64,000 bases of DNA, taken from the NCBI GenBank assembly GCA_023548195.1, contig JAJHZJ010000311.1, forward strand, positions 10,183,099 through 10,247,098, read 5' to 3'. The DNA comes from Bettongia penicillata ogilbyi (taxonomy: Eukaryota > Chordata > Mammalia > Diprotodontia > Potoroidae). Of this stretch, positions 10,407 through 20,630 are shown in pieces. The position numbers and the translations under genes were made by a program. Each line of letters opens with the position of its first letter. The stretch's first letter is position 1. The notes under the pieces are model-generated. The model was not told the origin of the DNA, searched no databases, and saw only the letters and a program-made list of their open reading frames with translations.

Positions 10407-10940
10407 GGATAAGATATCAGACACTGAGGTCCTCTCTCTACTTAATCTGCCAAGCATTCAAACTCTACTGCAGAGAGCTCAATGCCAGTGGGCTCATCAT
10501 ATTGCCTGAATGGCAAATGTACACTTGCCTAAAAGACTACTTTATGGAGAACTCACGCAGAGCAAGAGTTCACATGGTGGTAAGAAAAAGCAGTACAAGG
10601 ACACTCTCAAAGTCTCTATTAAGAATTTTGGAATTGATTGTGTGGCATGGGAGACACTGTCACGGACCGCCCAGCATGGGGTGGCATCATCAGAGACGCT
10701 GTTATGTCTATGAGCAAAGCAGAAATGAAATGGCTCAAAAAAAACATGAGATGTGCAAAATTAGAAAATCCACCCCAAATGTTCACATGGCATTTTTACG
10801 CCCGATTTATGGTAGAGCATTCCGAGCTCATCTTGGTCTGATCAGTCACAGTCAGACTCACTGTAACTTGACTAACACAGTGATGTCATTTTGGTCCTCT
10901 TTGAGAACTAACAACAGCCACCAACCAACCAACAGCTCCT
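10407..10940 (+). pseudogene. RTE-type LINE ORF C-terminus with zinc-finger-like end
   Basis: This continues the LINE frame after the insert. It shows a block related to 'YGEL' (around 10545) and ends with the motif 'PIYGRAFRAHLGLISH' plus 'SQTH' at about 10796-10866, a C2H2-like finger (family form C-x2-C-x12-H-x3-H from what I know of such proteins). Here both Cys positions are replaced (Arg and Tyr), while the His residues remain. The 3' end follows with a 'caaccaaccaac' tail. The host-like look of the open frame 10502-10942 is an accident of this remnant. Confidence 0.75.
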
Positions 10941-10984
10941 GAAATCTAATACAGTGGTCTGTACATCATAAATTAATATAATTG

Positions 10985-11140
10985 GATGGCCTTTTCTCAA
11001 TCTTTATTCTCTAGCCTTTCTTGTAGCTTTTGATAACATTGACTACTCTTTCATCCTCAATATATTCCTCTTCCTTTCCTTCCATGATACGTCTTGGCCA
11101 TAGTTTCATCTTATATTCTATTAGCATCATTCCCCTCCCC
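10985..11140 (+). repeat. L2 LINE ORF2 fragment
   Basis: Translated on +, it reads 'AFDNIDYSFILNIF', matching the L2 reverse-transcriptase block A-F-D-T-V-D-H-x-x-L-L. Only a short piece remains, next to a SINE scrap at 11155-11215. Confidence 0.7.
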
Positions 11141-11154
11141 CAAACGAGCCACCC

Positions 11155-11215
11155 TGCTAAATGTCAGAAGTGGGATTTGAACCCAGATGCAACATTGTTT
11201 ATACTATATTGAACT
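11155..11215 (-). repeat. SINE fragment, antisense
   Basis: 'gggatttgaacccagatgca' is the complement of a CORE-SINE box B region; too short to classify. Confidence 0.5.
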
Positions 11216-11217
11216 CT

Positions 11218-11350
11218 TTCTCCTATACTAGGCTATAAATTCCATGAACAAAATAGGCCAAGTCTTACAAAAATTTCCAGTCTTCTCCAGTACCTACTTT
11301 GTGCAGTGATCTGGATATAATGGATATTTAATAATATTTGGAACACTGAC
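11218..11350 (+). repeat. L2 LINE 3' end
   Basis: 'ggctataaattccatgaaca' followed by 'gtacctactttgtgcag' and 'ggatatttaataatatttgg' is a diverged L2 3' UTR ending, sense on +. Confidence 0.6.
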
Positions 11351-11430
11351 TAATGAATTTTTTATCTGAGACATTCTTCTCATGACTATTGTTAGGTATT
11401 TTTAACAGAAAGGGAATATTATTATGAGAA

Positions 11431-11682
11431 GCTAGGTGATACAGTGGATAGAGTGTCAGGCCTGAAGACAGAAGATTCCTATTCTTGAGTTCTAATCAGC
11501 CTTAGACATATACTAGCCGTGTGACCGTAGGAAAGTCACTGTTTGCCTCAGTTCCTCAACTGTGAAATTAGTTGAAGAAGGCAATGGAAAAGCTATGGAA
11601 AAAAGATACTCTAGTATCTTTACCAAGAGACCCCAAATGGGTCAAGAAGAGTCAGACAGGATGGAAATAATTGAATGAGAAA
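11431..11682 (+). repeat. BovB-tailed CORE-SINE (MAR1-like)
   Basis: Starts 'gctaggtgatacagtggata', runs through 'gtgtgaccgtaggaaagtca' and 'ccccaaatgggtcaagaaga', and ends 'gtcagacaggatggaaataa', a worn copy of the BovB-like tail. Confidence 0.8.
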
Positions 11683-11744
11683 AATAAATATCAAGTTCAG
11701 ATTAAGCATCTTAAGTGAGATACTCTAATTCATTGGAAAGGGAA

Positions 11745-11925
11745 CATTGGTCAAGAACCTGGGTGTTCTAGGCCTGACTCTGCTGTCCACAAGTTGTATA
11801 ATCTTTTGCAAATCACTTAAAATCTCCAGGTAGTCCAAAATCTTCTCATCTATGAAGTGAGGGAGTGTTGAACTACTTCATTTAAGAACACTTATAAACA
11901 CAATGTTATATGATTCCAAGAATAT
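11745..11925 (+). repeat. MIR copy
   Basis: 'caagaacctgggtgttctag', 'caaatcacttaaaatctcca' and 'catctatgaagtgaggg' are the MIR head-core-tail landmarks in sense order. Confidence 0.7.
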
Positions 11926-12440
11926 AGCAATCATTCAGATAGTAATTTAAAGGAGACAGTAATGCGTAAAAACTACAAGATGAAATAGTTGGAACTTAGT
12001 AAGAGAAAGGAATGTAGTAGTAAAAAAATTCTGAGAGCAATGTGATGGACTCAAAGAGCAAAAGCAGGAAATATTTACTCAGCTATGGAAAGCTTAGGAA
12101 AAGTCTAAAAGACTGATTACAAAGAAATACAAGTGCTCTGACCTAAAGTAAATATAAAGACTGAGGCAGATGTCACATTTCTAGAGGCAGACCACAGAGC
12201 AAGACTGCTACTTCACCATTTTCCAAAACATCAATAAGAGCAAAGACTAAATAAACAGAATTGTCATTATAAATGGAGCAAACCATCCAGACAAATGGGA
12301 ACACCTCTGTAGTGTTTGTTTGTCCCAAAATTTTCTCTCTCTCTTTTTTTTTAAAGCTAGATTCTGAAAGAAAAGAAAGAAAAATACATGAACAGAGCAT
12401 AAGGGAGAGGGAAATGGGGAAAGAGAGGGAGGCAATAAGA
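11926..12440. other. Unassigned non-coding stretch
   Basis: No gene or named repeat seen; the end is already purine-rich and grades into the simple repeat that follows. Confidence 0.5.
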
Positions 12441-12472
12441 AGAGAGAGAGAGAAAGAGAGAGAGAGACACAC

Positions 12473-12505
<33 letters not shown>

Positions 12506-12545
12506 GAGAGAGACAGAGACAGAGACAGAGACAGAGACAGAGAGA
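12441..12545. repeat. Purine-rich (GA)n/(GACA)n simple repeat
   Basis: Runs of AG, GACA and GAGACA units. Long apparent frames on both strands here encode only Arg/Glu or Ser/Leu runs and are not genes. Confidence 0.95.
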
Positions 12546-13199
12546 GGAAATGGAGGAGGGAGGAGGTACTATACATGTTATGTCTAACTCTATAGATATT
12601 TTTCTTTCTAATAAGTATGCTCATATCCCAGGTCACTAAGTATCCTAGCCTACATCTACTCTGATTTCTGTAAAAGAGGAGATACATGATACGACAGGTA
12701 CATGCCTTAGCTGGGCACATTACTGGCTGCCTAGAGAACTGTCAGCATCCTTCTCCACTTCCCTGCATCTCCTCTTACTTCTCAGAGATTGTATCTTTGG
12801 TACAGCAAGAGCACAATATTATTGTTGATCATCCTGTGAGTGAGATTTGTATTATCTTAATGGCAACTCAGCTCTGGATGTTGACAGTTGACACGCTATA
12901 TCGAGTCAATGTCAGAATCTAGCTTTAAAAAAAGAGAGAGAACATTTTGGGACAATCCAGGTAATTTACCTTTTAATAGTTTCTTTAAGATGACTAATTT
13001 TATATTAGTCTAACTTCAGTATTTTTAATTGAATATATCCTGTGTTTGCTTTGATATCCCTACTGTGCTGATTAGATTAATTAAGATGGACTTAAAGGAA
13101 ATCTTTGCATGAGCAGCTGAATTTTGTAACAGTTGAAATGGTGAACTACAGAACATTTCATAGGACTATAGATTTTTAACAAGGAGGGAACTCCATAAA
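12546..13199. other. Unassigned non-coding stretch
   Basis: Nothing recognisable. The small frame at 12686-12922 lacks motifs. Confidence 0.5.
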
Positions 13200-13355
13200 C
13201 TTAAAAGAGACCTTAGGGGCTATCTAGTCCAGTATGGACAGTTTAAGTGGTTTATTCAAGGTCATGTAGGTACCAAGGGCACATCTGCCACTTGAACCCA
13301 GGTCCTCACACTCCAACTCCTGCACTCATGCCAGTGTACCATTAAGGCACTATTA
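13200..13355 (-). repeat. MIR3-like SINE, antisense
   Basis: 'agagaccttaggggctatct', 'caaggtcatgtaggtacca' and 'cttgaacccaggtcctcaca' in antisense order. Confidence 0.7.
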
Positions 13356-14139
13356 AGCATCACTATTTATCTTGGAACTGTTCTCCTTTGTGTTACAAGT
13401 TAAAAAGCAGCAACTATGGGTATCCATTAAGTCAGTGTCTATTAAGAAAGAGATAAAGAAGGAAACTACATTTTATTGAAAGGTACATAGACAATGAGTT
13501 TATATCAAAAGCATATATGCACCTAAAGTCATAGAATTTAAAATATAAAGGAAAAATAAAATGAACTGCAGGGAAAAATAGATAGTGAAATGATAATAGA
13601 GGAGAATGTCTCAGACTATTTATATCTAAAAAAAACAAACAAGAAAAAAGTTAAAGACCTGGATAGAATTCTGGAAGAATCAGATGTGATAGATGTCTAG
13701 ACAATATTGAAGAGCTATATATATATTTCTCAACTGTGTATGCCACCTTTACAAAATTCAACTATTTATCAGAGCATAAAAACCTCATAAACATATCTAG
13801 AAAAGCAATAAAAATATATTTTGCAGACCATGATGCAATAGAGATTTTATTCATTAAAGGGACATGGAAGAAAAAGTTAAAATTAATTGGAGACTGAATA
13901 ACTTAATCCTAAAGAATAGGTAGATCCAAAACAAATTATAGTAATAATCAATCATTTCATTGAAGATAACAATGAGACAACATACCAAAATTTGGGAGCT
14001 ACAACAGAGGCAATTCTTAGTGGAAAATCTATATCTCTAAACATTTTCATCAAAAAAAAGAGAAATAACAGATTAATGAACTGGGCATGCAACTAAAAGC
14101 AACAACCATAACAAAGCAACAATTCAAAACCCCCAGCAC

Positions 14140-14155
14140 AGAAATTGTGAATCTT
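14140..14155. repeat. Target-site duplication, left copy
   Basis: 'agaaattgtgaatctt' flanks the inserted L1/HAL1 3' end on its poly(A) side and is repeated exactly at 14778-14793. Confidence 0.92.
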
Positions 14156-14777
14156 TTTTTTAATATAAATTTATTTATTTAACTTTTTACATTCATTTTC
14201 ACAAAATTTTGGGTTCCAAATTTTCTCCCCATTTATCCCCTCCCCCCACCCCAATACACCAAGCATTCTAATTTTCCCTATCACCAATCTGCCCTCTCTT
14301 CTATCATCCCTCCCTTCTCTTGTCCCCATCTTCTCTTATGTCCTGTAGGGCCAGATGACTTTCTATTCCCCATTAACTGTATTTCTTATTTCCTAGTAGC
14401 AACAACAACACTAAACAGTTGTTCCTAAAACTTTTAGTTCTAAACTTCTCCCTAGCCTTTGGGAAGGCAGGCAATTCAATATAGGGCATATCTGTGTAGT
14501 TTTGCAAATGACTTTGATAACAGTCGTGTTGTGTAAGACTAACTGTATTTCCCTCCATACTATCCTGCCCCACTTTGTTTCTATTCTGTCTTTTGATCCT
14601 GTCCCTCCCCGAGTGTTGACTTCAAATTGCTCCCTCCTCCCTTTGCCCTCCCTTTCATCATCCCCCCCCTTGCTTATCTCCTTCTCCCCCACTTTCCCGT
14701 ACTGTAAGATAGGTTTTCATACCAGAATGAGTGTGCATTTTACTCCTCCCTTTAGTCGAATGTGATGAGGGTAAACT
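14156..14777 (-). mobile_element. 5'-truncated L1/HAL1 3' end
   Basis: About 620 bases of L1-type 3' UTR on -, with the A tail at the low-coordinate end and the 16-base duplication on both sides. By eye it differs from 18540-18745 (3' UTR of the HAL1-type element) at about 7 of 205 positions, so the copies are closely related and not old. Because only the 3' UTR is present, it cannot be decided whether an L1 or a HAL1 was the parent. Open frames on both strands here are pyrimidine-rich artefacts. Confidence 0.9.
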
Positions 14778-14793
14778 AGAAATTGTGAATCTT
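14778..14793. repeat. Target-site duplication, right copy
   Basis: Exact partner of 14140-14155; the old L1 frame continues directly after it. Confidence 0.92.
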
Positions 14794-14884
14794 AAAGGAG
14801 AAATTTTTAAAAAATGAAAGGAGAATCTATTATGGTTGTAGCTAATATTATTTTTTATTAAATATATTTGGAGTTGTAAATATA

Positions 14885-14965
14885 GAGGCTGAACTTGAAC
14901 TCAGATCTTCCTAACTTCCACTGTGGGGATCTATGCACCAAGCCACTTAACTGCCTCTAGCTAGG
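14885..14965 (-). repeat. SINE head fragment, antisense
   Basis: 'gaacttgaactcagatcttc' and 'cactgtggggatctatgcac' are the complement of a CORE-SINE head, and the fragment meets a sense MIR tail at 14970. Confidence 0.55.
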
Positions 14966-14969
14966 TGTT

Positions 14970-15178
14970 TGACTGAAGCAAGTTAGTCCCTCAGCTTCAA
15001 TTTCCTTATCTGTAAAATGTATATAACCATAATAGCATTAACCTCACAGTGTTGTTATAAAGCCCAAATGAGATAATATAAATATATATATATGTATATG
15101 TATATCTGTATATATATACACACATAGCTTTCAAATCTTAAAAGTGCTATATAAATGCTAACTATTATTATTAAGGAA
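14970..15178 (+). repeat. MIR 3' part with TA microsatellite
   Basis: 'tccttatctgtaaaatgtat', 'cacagtgttgttataaagcc', then TA/TG-rich repeats at about 15078-15125, then 'aaagtgctatataaatgcta'. A tail region in which dinucleotides have expanded. Confidence 0.75.
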
Positions 15179-15855
15179 GAAAATGGCTTCTATATAGCTC
15201 CCTTCTTCCATGATTTCTAATTTTCTCTCTATCTAGAAGATGGAACCATGTTTGTGTTCCCAACATTTAGGTGCCTAAGAAATTTGAGGCTTGAACTACA
15301 AGTAAAGAAAAAGAATTGAATATTTTTATTGAAAACGTTTATAGATATTATGATATTAAATATACATGGGATTGAAAAAGTTGTTGTCAGTCCTAGCTAA
15401 GTTGAAAGTTAAGGTGCCTTAGCTATCTGCTATTGGTCTTAAGATGACCACTTTCCATTCAGCAGAATGTACAGGTGAACCGGTGCTTACCATAGCAAGG
15501 GACCCTTAGGGAGTGCACAACTTGCAATCAGTTTCAACAAACTGTTTATATGTATATATATTCATATATATATGGTTAACTTTCGTTGTGGTGCTTGATT
15601 CTGTTTTTACATCCATCTTCTAATTCTATTTGCCACATCGCCAACAACTGCTTTGTTATAGACTGACCCTCTGCCTTTGGTCCTTTTTTATGCTGATTTT
15701 GATTACATGTGTTGATCTTTTACTAAAGTTCCACTCTTAGCCTCTGACTCTTTTAGCCTCTCTGTTGCTGGTTATATATCAGCCACTTTAGACAATTCAA
15801 GCTATTTCACATCACATGTCCTGCCACTGGCTTACGTTAGACTGAACAAGATAGG
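15179..15855. other. Unassigned non-coding stretch
   Basis: No gene or clear repeat seen. A short TA/GTATA-rich run lies near 15548-15574. Confidence 0.5.
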
Positions 15856-15859
15856 CAGG

Positions 15860-16075
15860 TGATTAGCGTTGTAGTTTAATGGACAATATGTCAGATGGAG
15901 ATTCAGACAAGGTAGATTAAAATAAATCTCAGCTCTGTTCTTTAGTATCTTTTGAACTTACAGCAAGTCACAACCTATCCAGATGCAAATGTCTCATCTG
16001 CACATTAAGAAAATAAGACTGAATAGAGATGGCGTGGAAAATCCTTCTAGATCTAAATTTATGATCCTATGAAAA
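15860..16075 (+). repeat. MIR copy
   Basis: 'gttgtagtttaatggaca', 'aaatctcagctctgttcttt', 'agcaagtcacaacctatcca' and 'gatctaaatttatgatccta' give a complete though diverged sense copy. Confidence 0.7.
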
Positions 16076-16139
16076 AGTAGAAGGAGTTAACAAACATGTT
16101 CCCCTTATTGTGTTAGAAATTTGATATCCAATATATGTT

Positions 16140-16860
16140 GGGAATTGGCATAAAAAAAGATCAAGGGCCATTCTCCCAATGAAACAGAAAGTGGTTCTCA
16201 AAAAATTTGAATACTACTAAAAAACATATGAAAATTTATCCCAACCACTTAGATGAAAATTAAAATAACTCAGACGTTTTCCTTCATGTTCAGTAGATTG
16301 GAAAAGATGACAAAGGATGAACATAGTGAATATTTGAAAGGCTGTGAAAAGATAATGGTAAGCTAGGATACTATTGGCACAACTGTGAATTGCTGCCACC
16401 ATTTTGGAAGGGAATTTGCAATTTTTCTAAAACAGTGACTAAAAATATCTAGATGCTACTGCTAGCTTCTACTGCTAGGTACTACTTTGAGAATGCTACA
16501 GATGAGGTGGAGGGTAAGAGTACCATATGTATCAAAAGATTCACAGAAGTACTTTCTGAAGTAACAAAAACCAAACAAACCTGGAAACAAAGTCTATATT
16601 CAAGTAGGAAATCACTACATAAATCATAGCATATGAATGTAATGGAATTGTTACTATACTGAAGGAATCATAGTATGAAAAATTCAGAAAGGCACGAGAA
16701 ACTTAGATGAAAACTTAGATGCTGAGAGAAATAATAAGATCCAAGATAAAACATAGACAATGACTCAAAAAATGTAAATAGAAAGACTAATAAGAACAAA
16801 AATGACTCTCAATGTTGTGTGATTATAATCGTGAAGTCTGCCTTCAATAGAGATATAACA
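16140..16860 (+). repeat. Old L1 3' region
   Basis: 'ctattggcacaactgtgaat' and 'ccattttggaagggaatttg' match the 'wall' of an L1 ORF2/3' region ('gctgtgaactg...attctggaaagcaatttg'), followed further on by sequences resembling its 'caggtcatagcatatgaatgt...gatggaatactat' section. No open frame survives. Confidence 0.5.
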
Positions 16861-17009
16861 CATTTGTTATATGTGAGTAGCTGCTACATTGTCATCACTG
16901 AAAGAAGCTAGCAGCACTTAATTATGCAATAAAAAGGTATAGCTACCAGCATAGGGTAATTGAGCGCAAAAGCACCAGGTAGACGTGCTTCTGAAGAGCA
17001 AAGGAGTAT

Positions 17010-17183
17010 GGGAGCAGTACAAAGGACTGTGGATTTGATGCCAATTAACTGGACACTGAATCTCAGTTCTATCACTGTGTATCTGTATGATAGTCACTGA
17101 ATCTCTCTTTGCCTCAGTTTCCTCATCTGTAAAAGAAAGTATAAAACTAAATGATCTCTGAAGTCTCTTCCATCTCTAATTTG
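17010..17183 (+). repeat. MIR copy
   Basis: 'gaatctcagttctatcactg', 'tttgcctcagtttcctcatc' and 'atgatctctgaagtctcttc' in sense order. Confidence 0.8.
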
Positions 17184-17444
17184 TTGTAGCTGTTCACTCG
17201 TTTTTGGTCATGTCCAACTGTCTGTGATCCCATTTGGGGTTTTCTTGGCAAATATACTCCAGTGGTTTGTCATTTCTTTCTCCAACTCATTTCACAGACA
17301 AAAAAACTGAGGCAAAGAGAGTTAAATGACTTTCCTAGGGTCACATAACTTATAAGTATCTGAGGTAGGATTTGAACTCAGGATGATGGAGCCTTCTTGA
17401 CTCCAGACCTAGTACTCTATACATTATACCATTTAGCTGCTTCT
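17184..17444 (-). repeat. BovB-tailed CORE-SINE (MAR1-like), antisense
   Basis: Starts on + with 'ttgtagctgttcactcg' and 'catgtccaactgtctgtgat' (complement of the tail), then 'ccatttggggttttcttggc', 'aaaaactgaggcaaagagag', and the head complement 'taccatttagctgcttc'. Near full length. Confidence 0.85.
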
Positions 17445-18023
17445 CCAGCTCTAATACTATATTCCTAAGTCATACATAAGACTGGTAGACTCTAAAGAGT
17501 TGGGCAGCTCACATTTGTTTTAATCTATATAAATAATTTCTTTCTATACCTAGTGAAATGAAGTTTTTGGATAAGATGATTAATCGTGTCTACCCTTATA
17601 TCACTAACACTAATCATTTATGTTCCAAATAACATTTGTATGATCTAAGAACTACTTAAATAATTACAATTTGGCAATAAAATGTGTTTGCTACTTCTCT
17701 TTTAGAAAAAAAAAATATTAGTTTCTGGATTTTCCTTACCCCATTCACTTTATCCCATGGTAACCACTTATCCATGGTACCAAATAAGCAAAAATGGCAT
17801 TCACCAGTGACTCCCTAAAACTTAGATATATGGACCCAGAACCCAGACAGCTAATTATTTAAAAATATCTTCCTTTTTCATCCAGGATGTTTCAAGTACT
17901 CATGAGACTGGTCCTTCTAATGAGCAGCATAATAGCTTTGACCTGCTTCATTCCTGACTTGGACTGATTAACCCTCTATCTCCCAGTAGCTTACCAGATA
18001 ATGGACTTAGTGAAGACACCAGA
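17445..18023. other. Unassigned non-coding stretch
   Basis: No gene or named repeat seen. Confidence 0.5.
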
Positions 18024-18178
18024 TTTTTTTTTATTTGGAGGGGGTAAGGCAAAGCAATTAGGGTTAAGTGACTTACCCAAGGTCAATACGAACTAATAAG
18101 TGTGAAGTATCTGAGGCTGGATTTGAACACAGGTCTTCTTGATTCCAGGGATTGATTCCAGTGATCTATTCACTGTTT
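18024..18178 (-). repeat. Short CORE-SINE with poly(A) tail, antisense
   Basis: Begins on + with a T run (18024-18032, the tail), then 'ggcaaagcaattagggttaa', 'gtgacttacccaaggtcaat' and 'ggatttgaacacaggtcttc'. About 155 bases. It lacks the BovB-type tail and ends in poly(A), so it is a different, L1-type-tailed SINE subfamily. Confidence 0.75.
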
Positions 18179-18179
18179 G

Positions 18180-18250
18180 TATATAAATATGGATATATTT
18201 ATATAAATATATGTATATAAATATGTATATATATATATATATATATATAC
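18180..18250. repeat. TA-rich microsatellite
   Basis: TATAAATA-type units grading into pure (TA)n at about 18227-18249. Confidence 0.9.
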
Positions 18251-18507
18251 CTATGATCCTTAAAAAGAAGAGAATAGCTGTCAGTAGGCCTTTGTAGTAA
18301 CTTGTTTCTGCTTACTTTATACCTTACTCTCATTCATATCACTAGGTTGAGTGTGTCCTTTCCTCAGTCTCCATATACTCCATCTTCTTCCCAATACCCA
18401 ATCATGACATCATCTTCCCTTGCAGTTACATAATCATTATTAAGACCTAATAAGCAGTCCTAGCACTGCATCTAAGCCGGCACTTCAGGCTTTCTATTCC
18501 TGCTGAC

Positions 18508-18524
18508 TTAAGTTGTTTCATTCT
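18508..18524. repeat. Target-site duplication, left copy (HAL1-type element)
   Basis: 'ttaagttgtttcattct' next to the A tail of the element; 16 of 17 bases match 21352-21368. Confidence 0.9.
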
Positions 18525-19530
18525 TTTTTTTTCTTAGAATAAATTTATTTATTTAACTTTTTACATTCATTTTCGCAAAATTTTGGGTTCCAAATTTTCT
18601 CCCCATTTGTCCCCTCCCCCTACCCCAATACACCAAGCAATCTAATTTTCCCTATCCCCAATCTGCCCTCTCTTCTGTCATCCCTCCCTTCTCTTGTCTC
18701 CATCTTCTCTTATGTCCTGTAGGGCCAGATGACTTTCTATTCCCCATTAGCTGTATTTCTTATTTCCTAGAAGCAACAACAATACTCAACAGTTGTTCCT
18801 AAAACTTTGAGTTCCAAATTCTCCCCATCCCTCCCTCCCCACCCATTCCCTTTGGGAAGGCAGGCAATTCAATATAGGCCATATCTGTGTAGTTTTGCCA
18901 GTGACTTCCATAATAGTCGTGTTGTGTAAGACTAACTGTATTTCCCTCCATCCTATCCTGCCCCCCATTGCTTCTATTCTCTCTTTTGATCCTGTCCCTC
19001 CCCAAGAGTGTTGATTTCAAATTGCTCCCTCCTCCCATTGCCCTCCCTTCCATCACCCCCCCCACCCTGCTTATCCCCTTCTCCCCCACTTTCCTGTACT
19101 GTAAGATAAGTTTTCATACCAAAATGAGTGTGCATTTTATTTCTTCCTTTAGTTGATTGTGATGAGAGTAAACTTCTTGTTTTTCTCTCACCTCCCCTCT
19201 TTTTTCCCTCCACTAAAAAGTCTCCTGCCTGCCTCTTCTATGAGAGATAATTTGCCCCATTCCATTTCTCCCTCTCTCCTCCCAATGCATTTCTCTCTTA
19301 CCGCTTAACTTCATTTCTTTTAAGGTATGATCCCATCCTATTCAATTCACTCTGTGCTCTCTGTCTTTATGTATGCATACACGTGTGTGTGTGTGTAATC
19401 CCACAACTACCCAGATACTGAAAAGTTTCAAGAGTTACAAATATTGTCTTTCCATGTAAGATTGTAAACAGTTCAACTTTAGTAAGTCCCTTAAGACTTC
19501 TCTTTGCTGTTTACCTTTTCATGCTTCTTT

Positions 19531-20630
19531 TCATTCTTGTATTTGAAAGTCAAATTTTCTTTTCAACTCTGGTCTTTTCATCAAGAATGCTTGAAAGTTT
19601 TCTATTTCATTGAAAGACCATTTTTTCCCCTGAAGTATTATACTCAGTTTTGCTGGGTAGGTGATTCTTGGTATTAGTCCTACTCCCTTTGACTTCTGGA
19701 ATATCCTATTCCACGCCCTTCGATCCCTTAATGTAGAAGCTGCTAGATCTTGTGTTATCCTGATTGTATTTCCACAATATTGGAATTGTTTCTTTCTAGC
19801 TGCTTGCAATATTTTCTCCTTGACCTGGGAATTCTGGAATTTGGCCACAATGTTCCTAGGAGTTTCTCTTTTTGGATATCTTTCAGGCAGTGATCGGTGG
19901 ATTTCTTGAATACTTATTTTGCCCTCTAGTTCTAGAATATCAGGGCAGTTTTCCTTGATAATTTCATGAAAGAGGATGTCTAGGCTCTTTTTTGATCATG
20001 GCTTTCAGGTAGTCCCTTAATTTTTAAGTTGTCTCTCCTGAATCTATTTTCCAGGTCAGTTGTTTTTCCAATGAGATATTTCACATTCTCTTCCATTTTT
20101 TTATTCTTTTGGTTTTGTTTTGTGATTTCTTGGTTTCTCAGAAAGTCATTAGCCTCCATGTGTTCCGTTCTAATTTTGAAAGAACTATTTTCTTCAGTGG
20201 GCTTTTGAACCTCCTTTTCCATTTGGCTAATTCTGCTTTTGAAAGCTTTCTTCTTCTCATTAGCTTTTTGAACCTCTTTTGCCAATTGAGTTAGCTTATT
20301 TTTCAAGGTGTTACTTTCTTCAGCATTTTTTTGGGTCTCCTTTAGCAAGGTGTTGATGTGCTTTTCATGCTTTTCCTGCATGTCTCTCATTTCTCTTCCC
20401 AGTTTTTCCTCTGCCTCTCTAACTTGATTTTCAAAATCCTTTCTGAGCTCTTCCATGTCCTGAGCCCATTTAATATTTATTTTGGATGTTTGGGATATAG
20501 AAGCCTTGACTTCTATGTCTTTCCCTGATGGTAAGCATTGTTTTTCCTCATCAGAAAAGAAGGGAGGAGATATCTGTTCACCAAGAAAAATAACCTTCTA
20601 TGGTCTTATTTTTTTCCCTTTTCTGGGCAT
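19531..20630 (-). pseudogene. HAL1/L1 ORF1 (RNA-binding chaperone), degraded
   Basis: L1 ORF1 protein is a trimeric coiled-coil RNA chaperone. On -: ATG at 20630-20628 ('MPRKGKK'), a TAG at codon 11, then in frame a long Glu/Lys coiled coil (20456 to about 20080, with 'EKEVQK' heptads), 'DLENRFRRDNLKIKGLP' at about 20050 (the RRM entry), a one-base frameshift near 19990-19980, and the C-terminal domain with 'RITYPAKLS' at about 19660 and the stop at 19531. Length about 366 codons against 338 in human L1. The lesions show that it is dead, but it is well preserved. Confidence 0.9.

Larger units (their letters stand above)
8459..10940 (+). mobile_element. RTE-type LINE, 5'-truncated, split by a SINE and a retropseudogene
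   Basis: The LINE occupies 8459-9069 and resumes at about 10407-10940. The first part encodes the end of the reverse transcriptase, the second the C-terminal region and 3' end ('tgatgtcattttggtcctct') with a 'ccaaccaacc' tail. Placing the copy at 58267-60720 (minus) beside it shows that the sequence is continuous apart from the insert: 'ctgaagatcacctagca' on the left and 'ataagatatcagacactgag' on the right are adjacent in that copy. It is 5'-truncated, as most LINE copies are. I assign it to the RTE-like group from the protein; the exact clade would need a tree. Confidence 0.85.
13430..14850 (+). mobile_element. Old L1 ORF2 fragment, interrupted
   Basis: Conceptual translation on + gives 'NELGMQLK' near 14080-14103 and neighbouring pieces like 'GTWKKKLKL' and 'TTYQ/IPKFG', which sit in the linker between endonuclease and reverse transcriptase in L1 ORF2. 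Many stops and frameshifts are present. A younger element (14156-14777) is inserted, after which the L1 frame resumes as 'IVNLKGEI'. Family-level assignment is by motif memory; limits are approximate. Confidence 0.65.

Noticed and set aside
10502..10942. 146-codon plus-strand frame as a host gene
   Set aside because: It is the C-terminal part and 3' end of the RTE-type LINE, matched by the copy at 58268-58770.
12173..12720. Frames up to 157 codons on both strands
   Set aside because: They span a purine-rich simple repeat and encode Ser/Leu or Arg/Glu runs only.
14411..14765. Frames of 87-93 codons on both strands
   Set aside because: They are pyrimidine- or purine-rich translations of the L1/HAL1 3' UTR.
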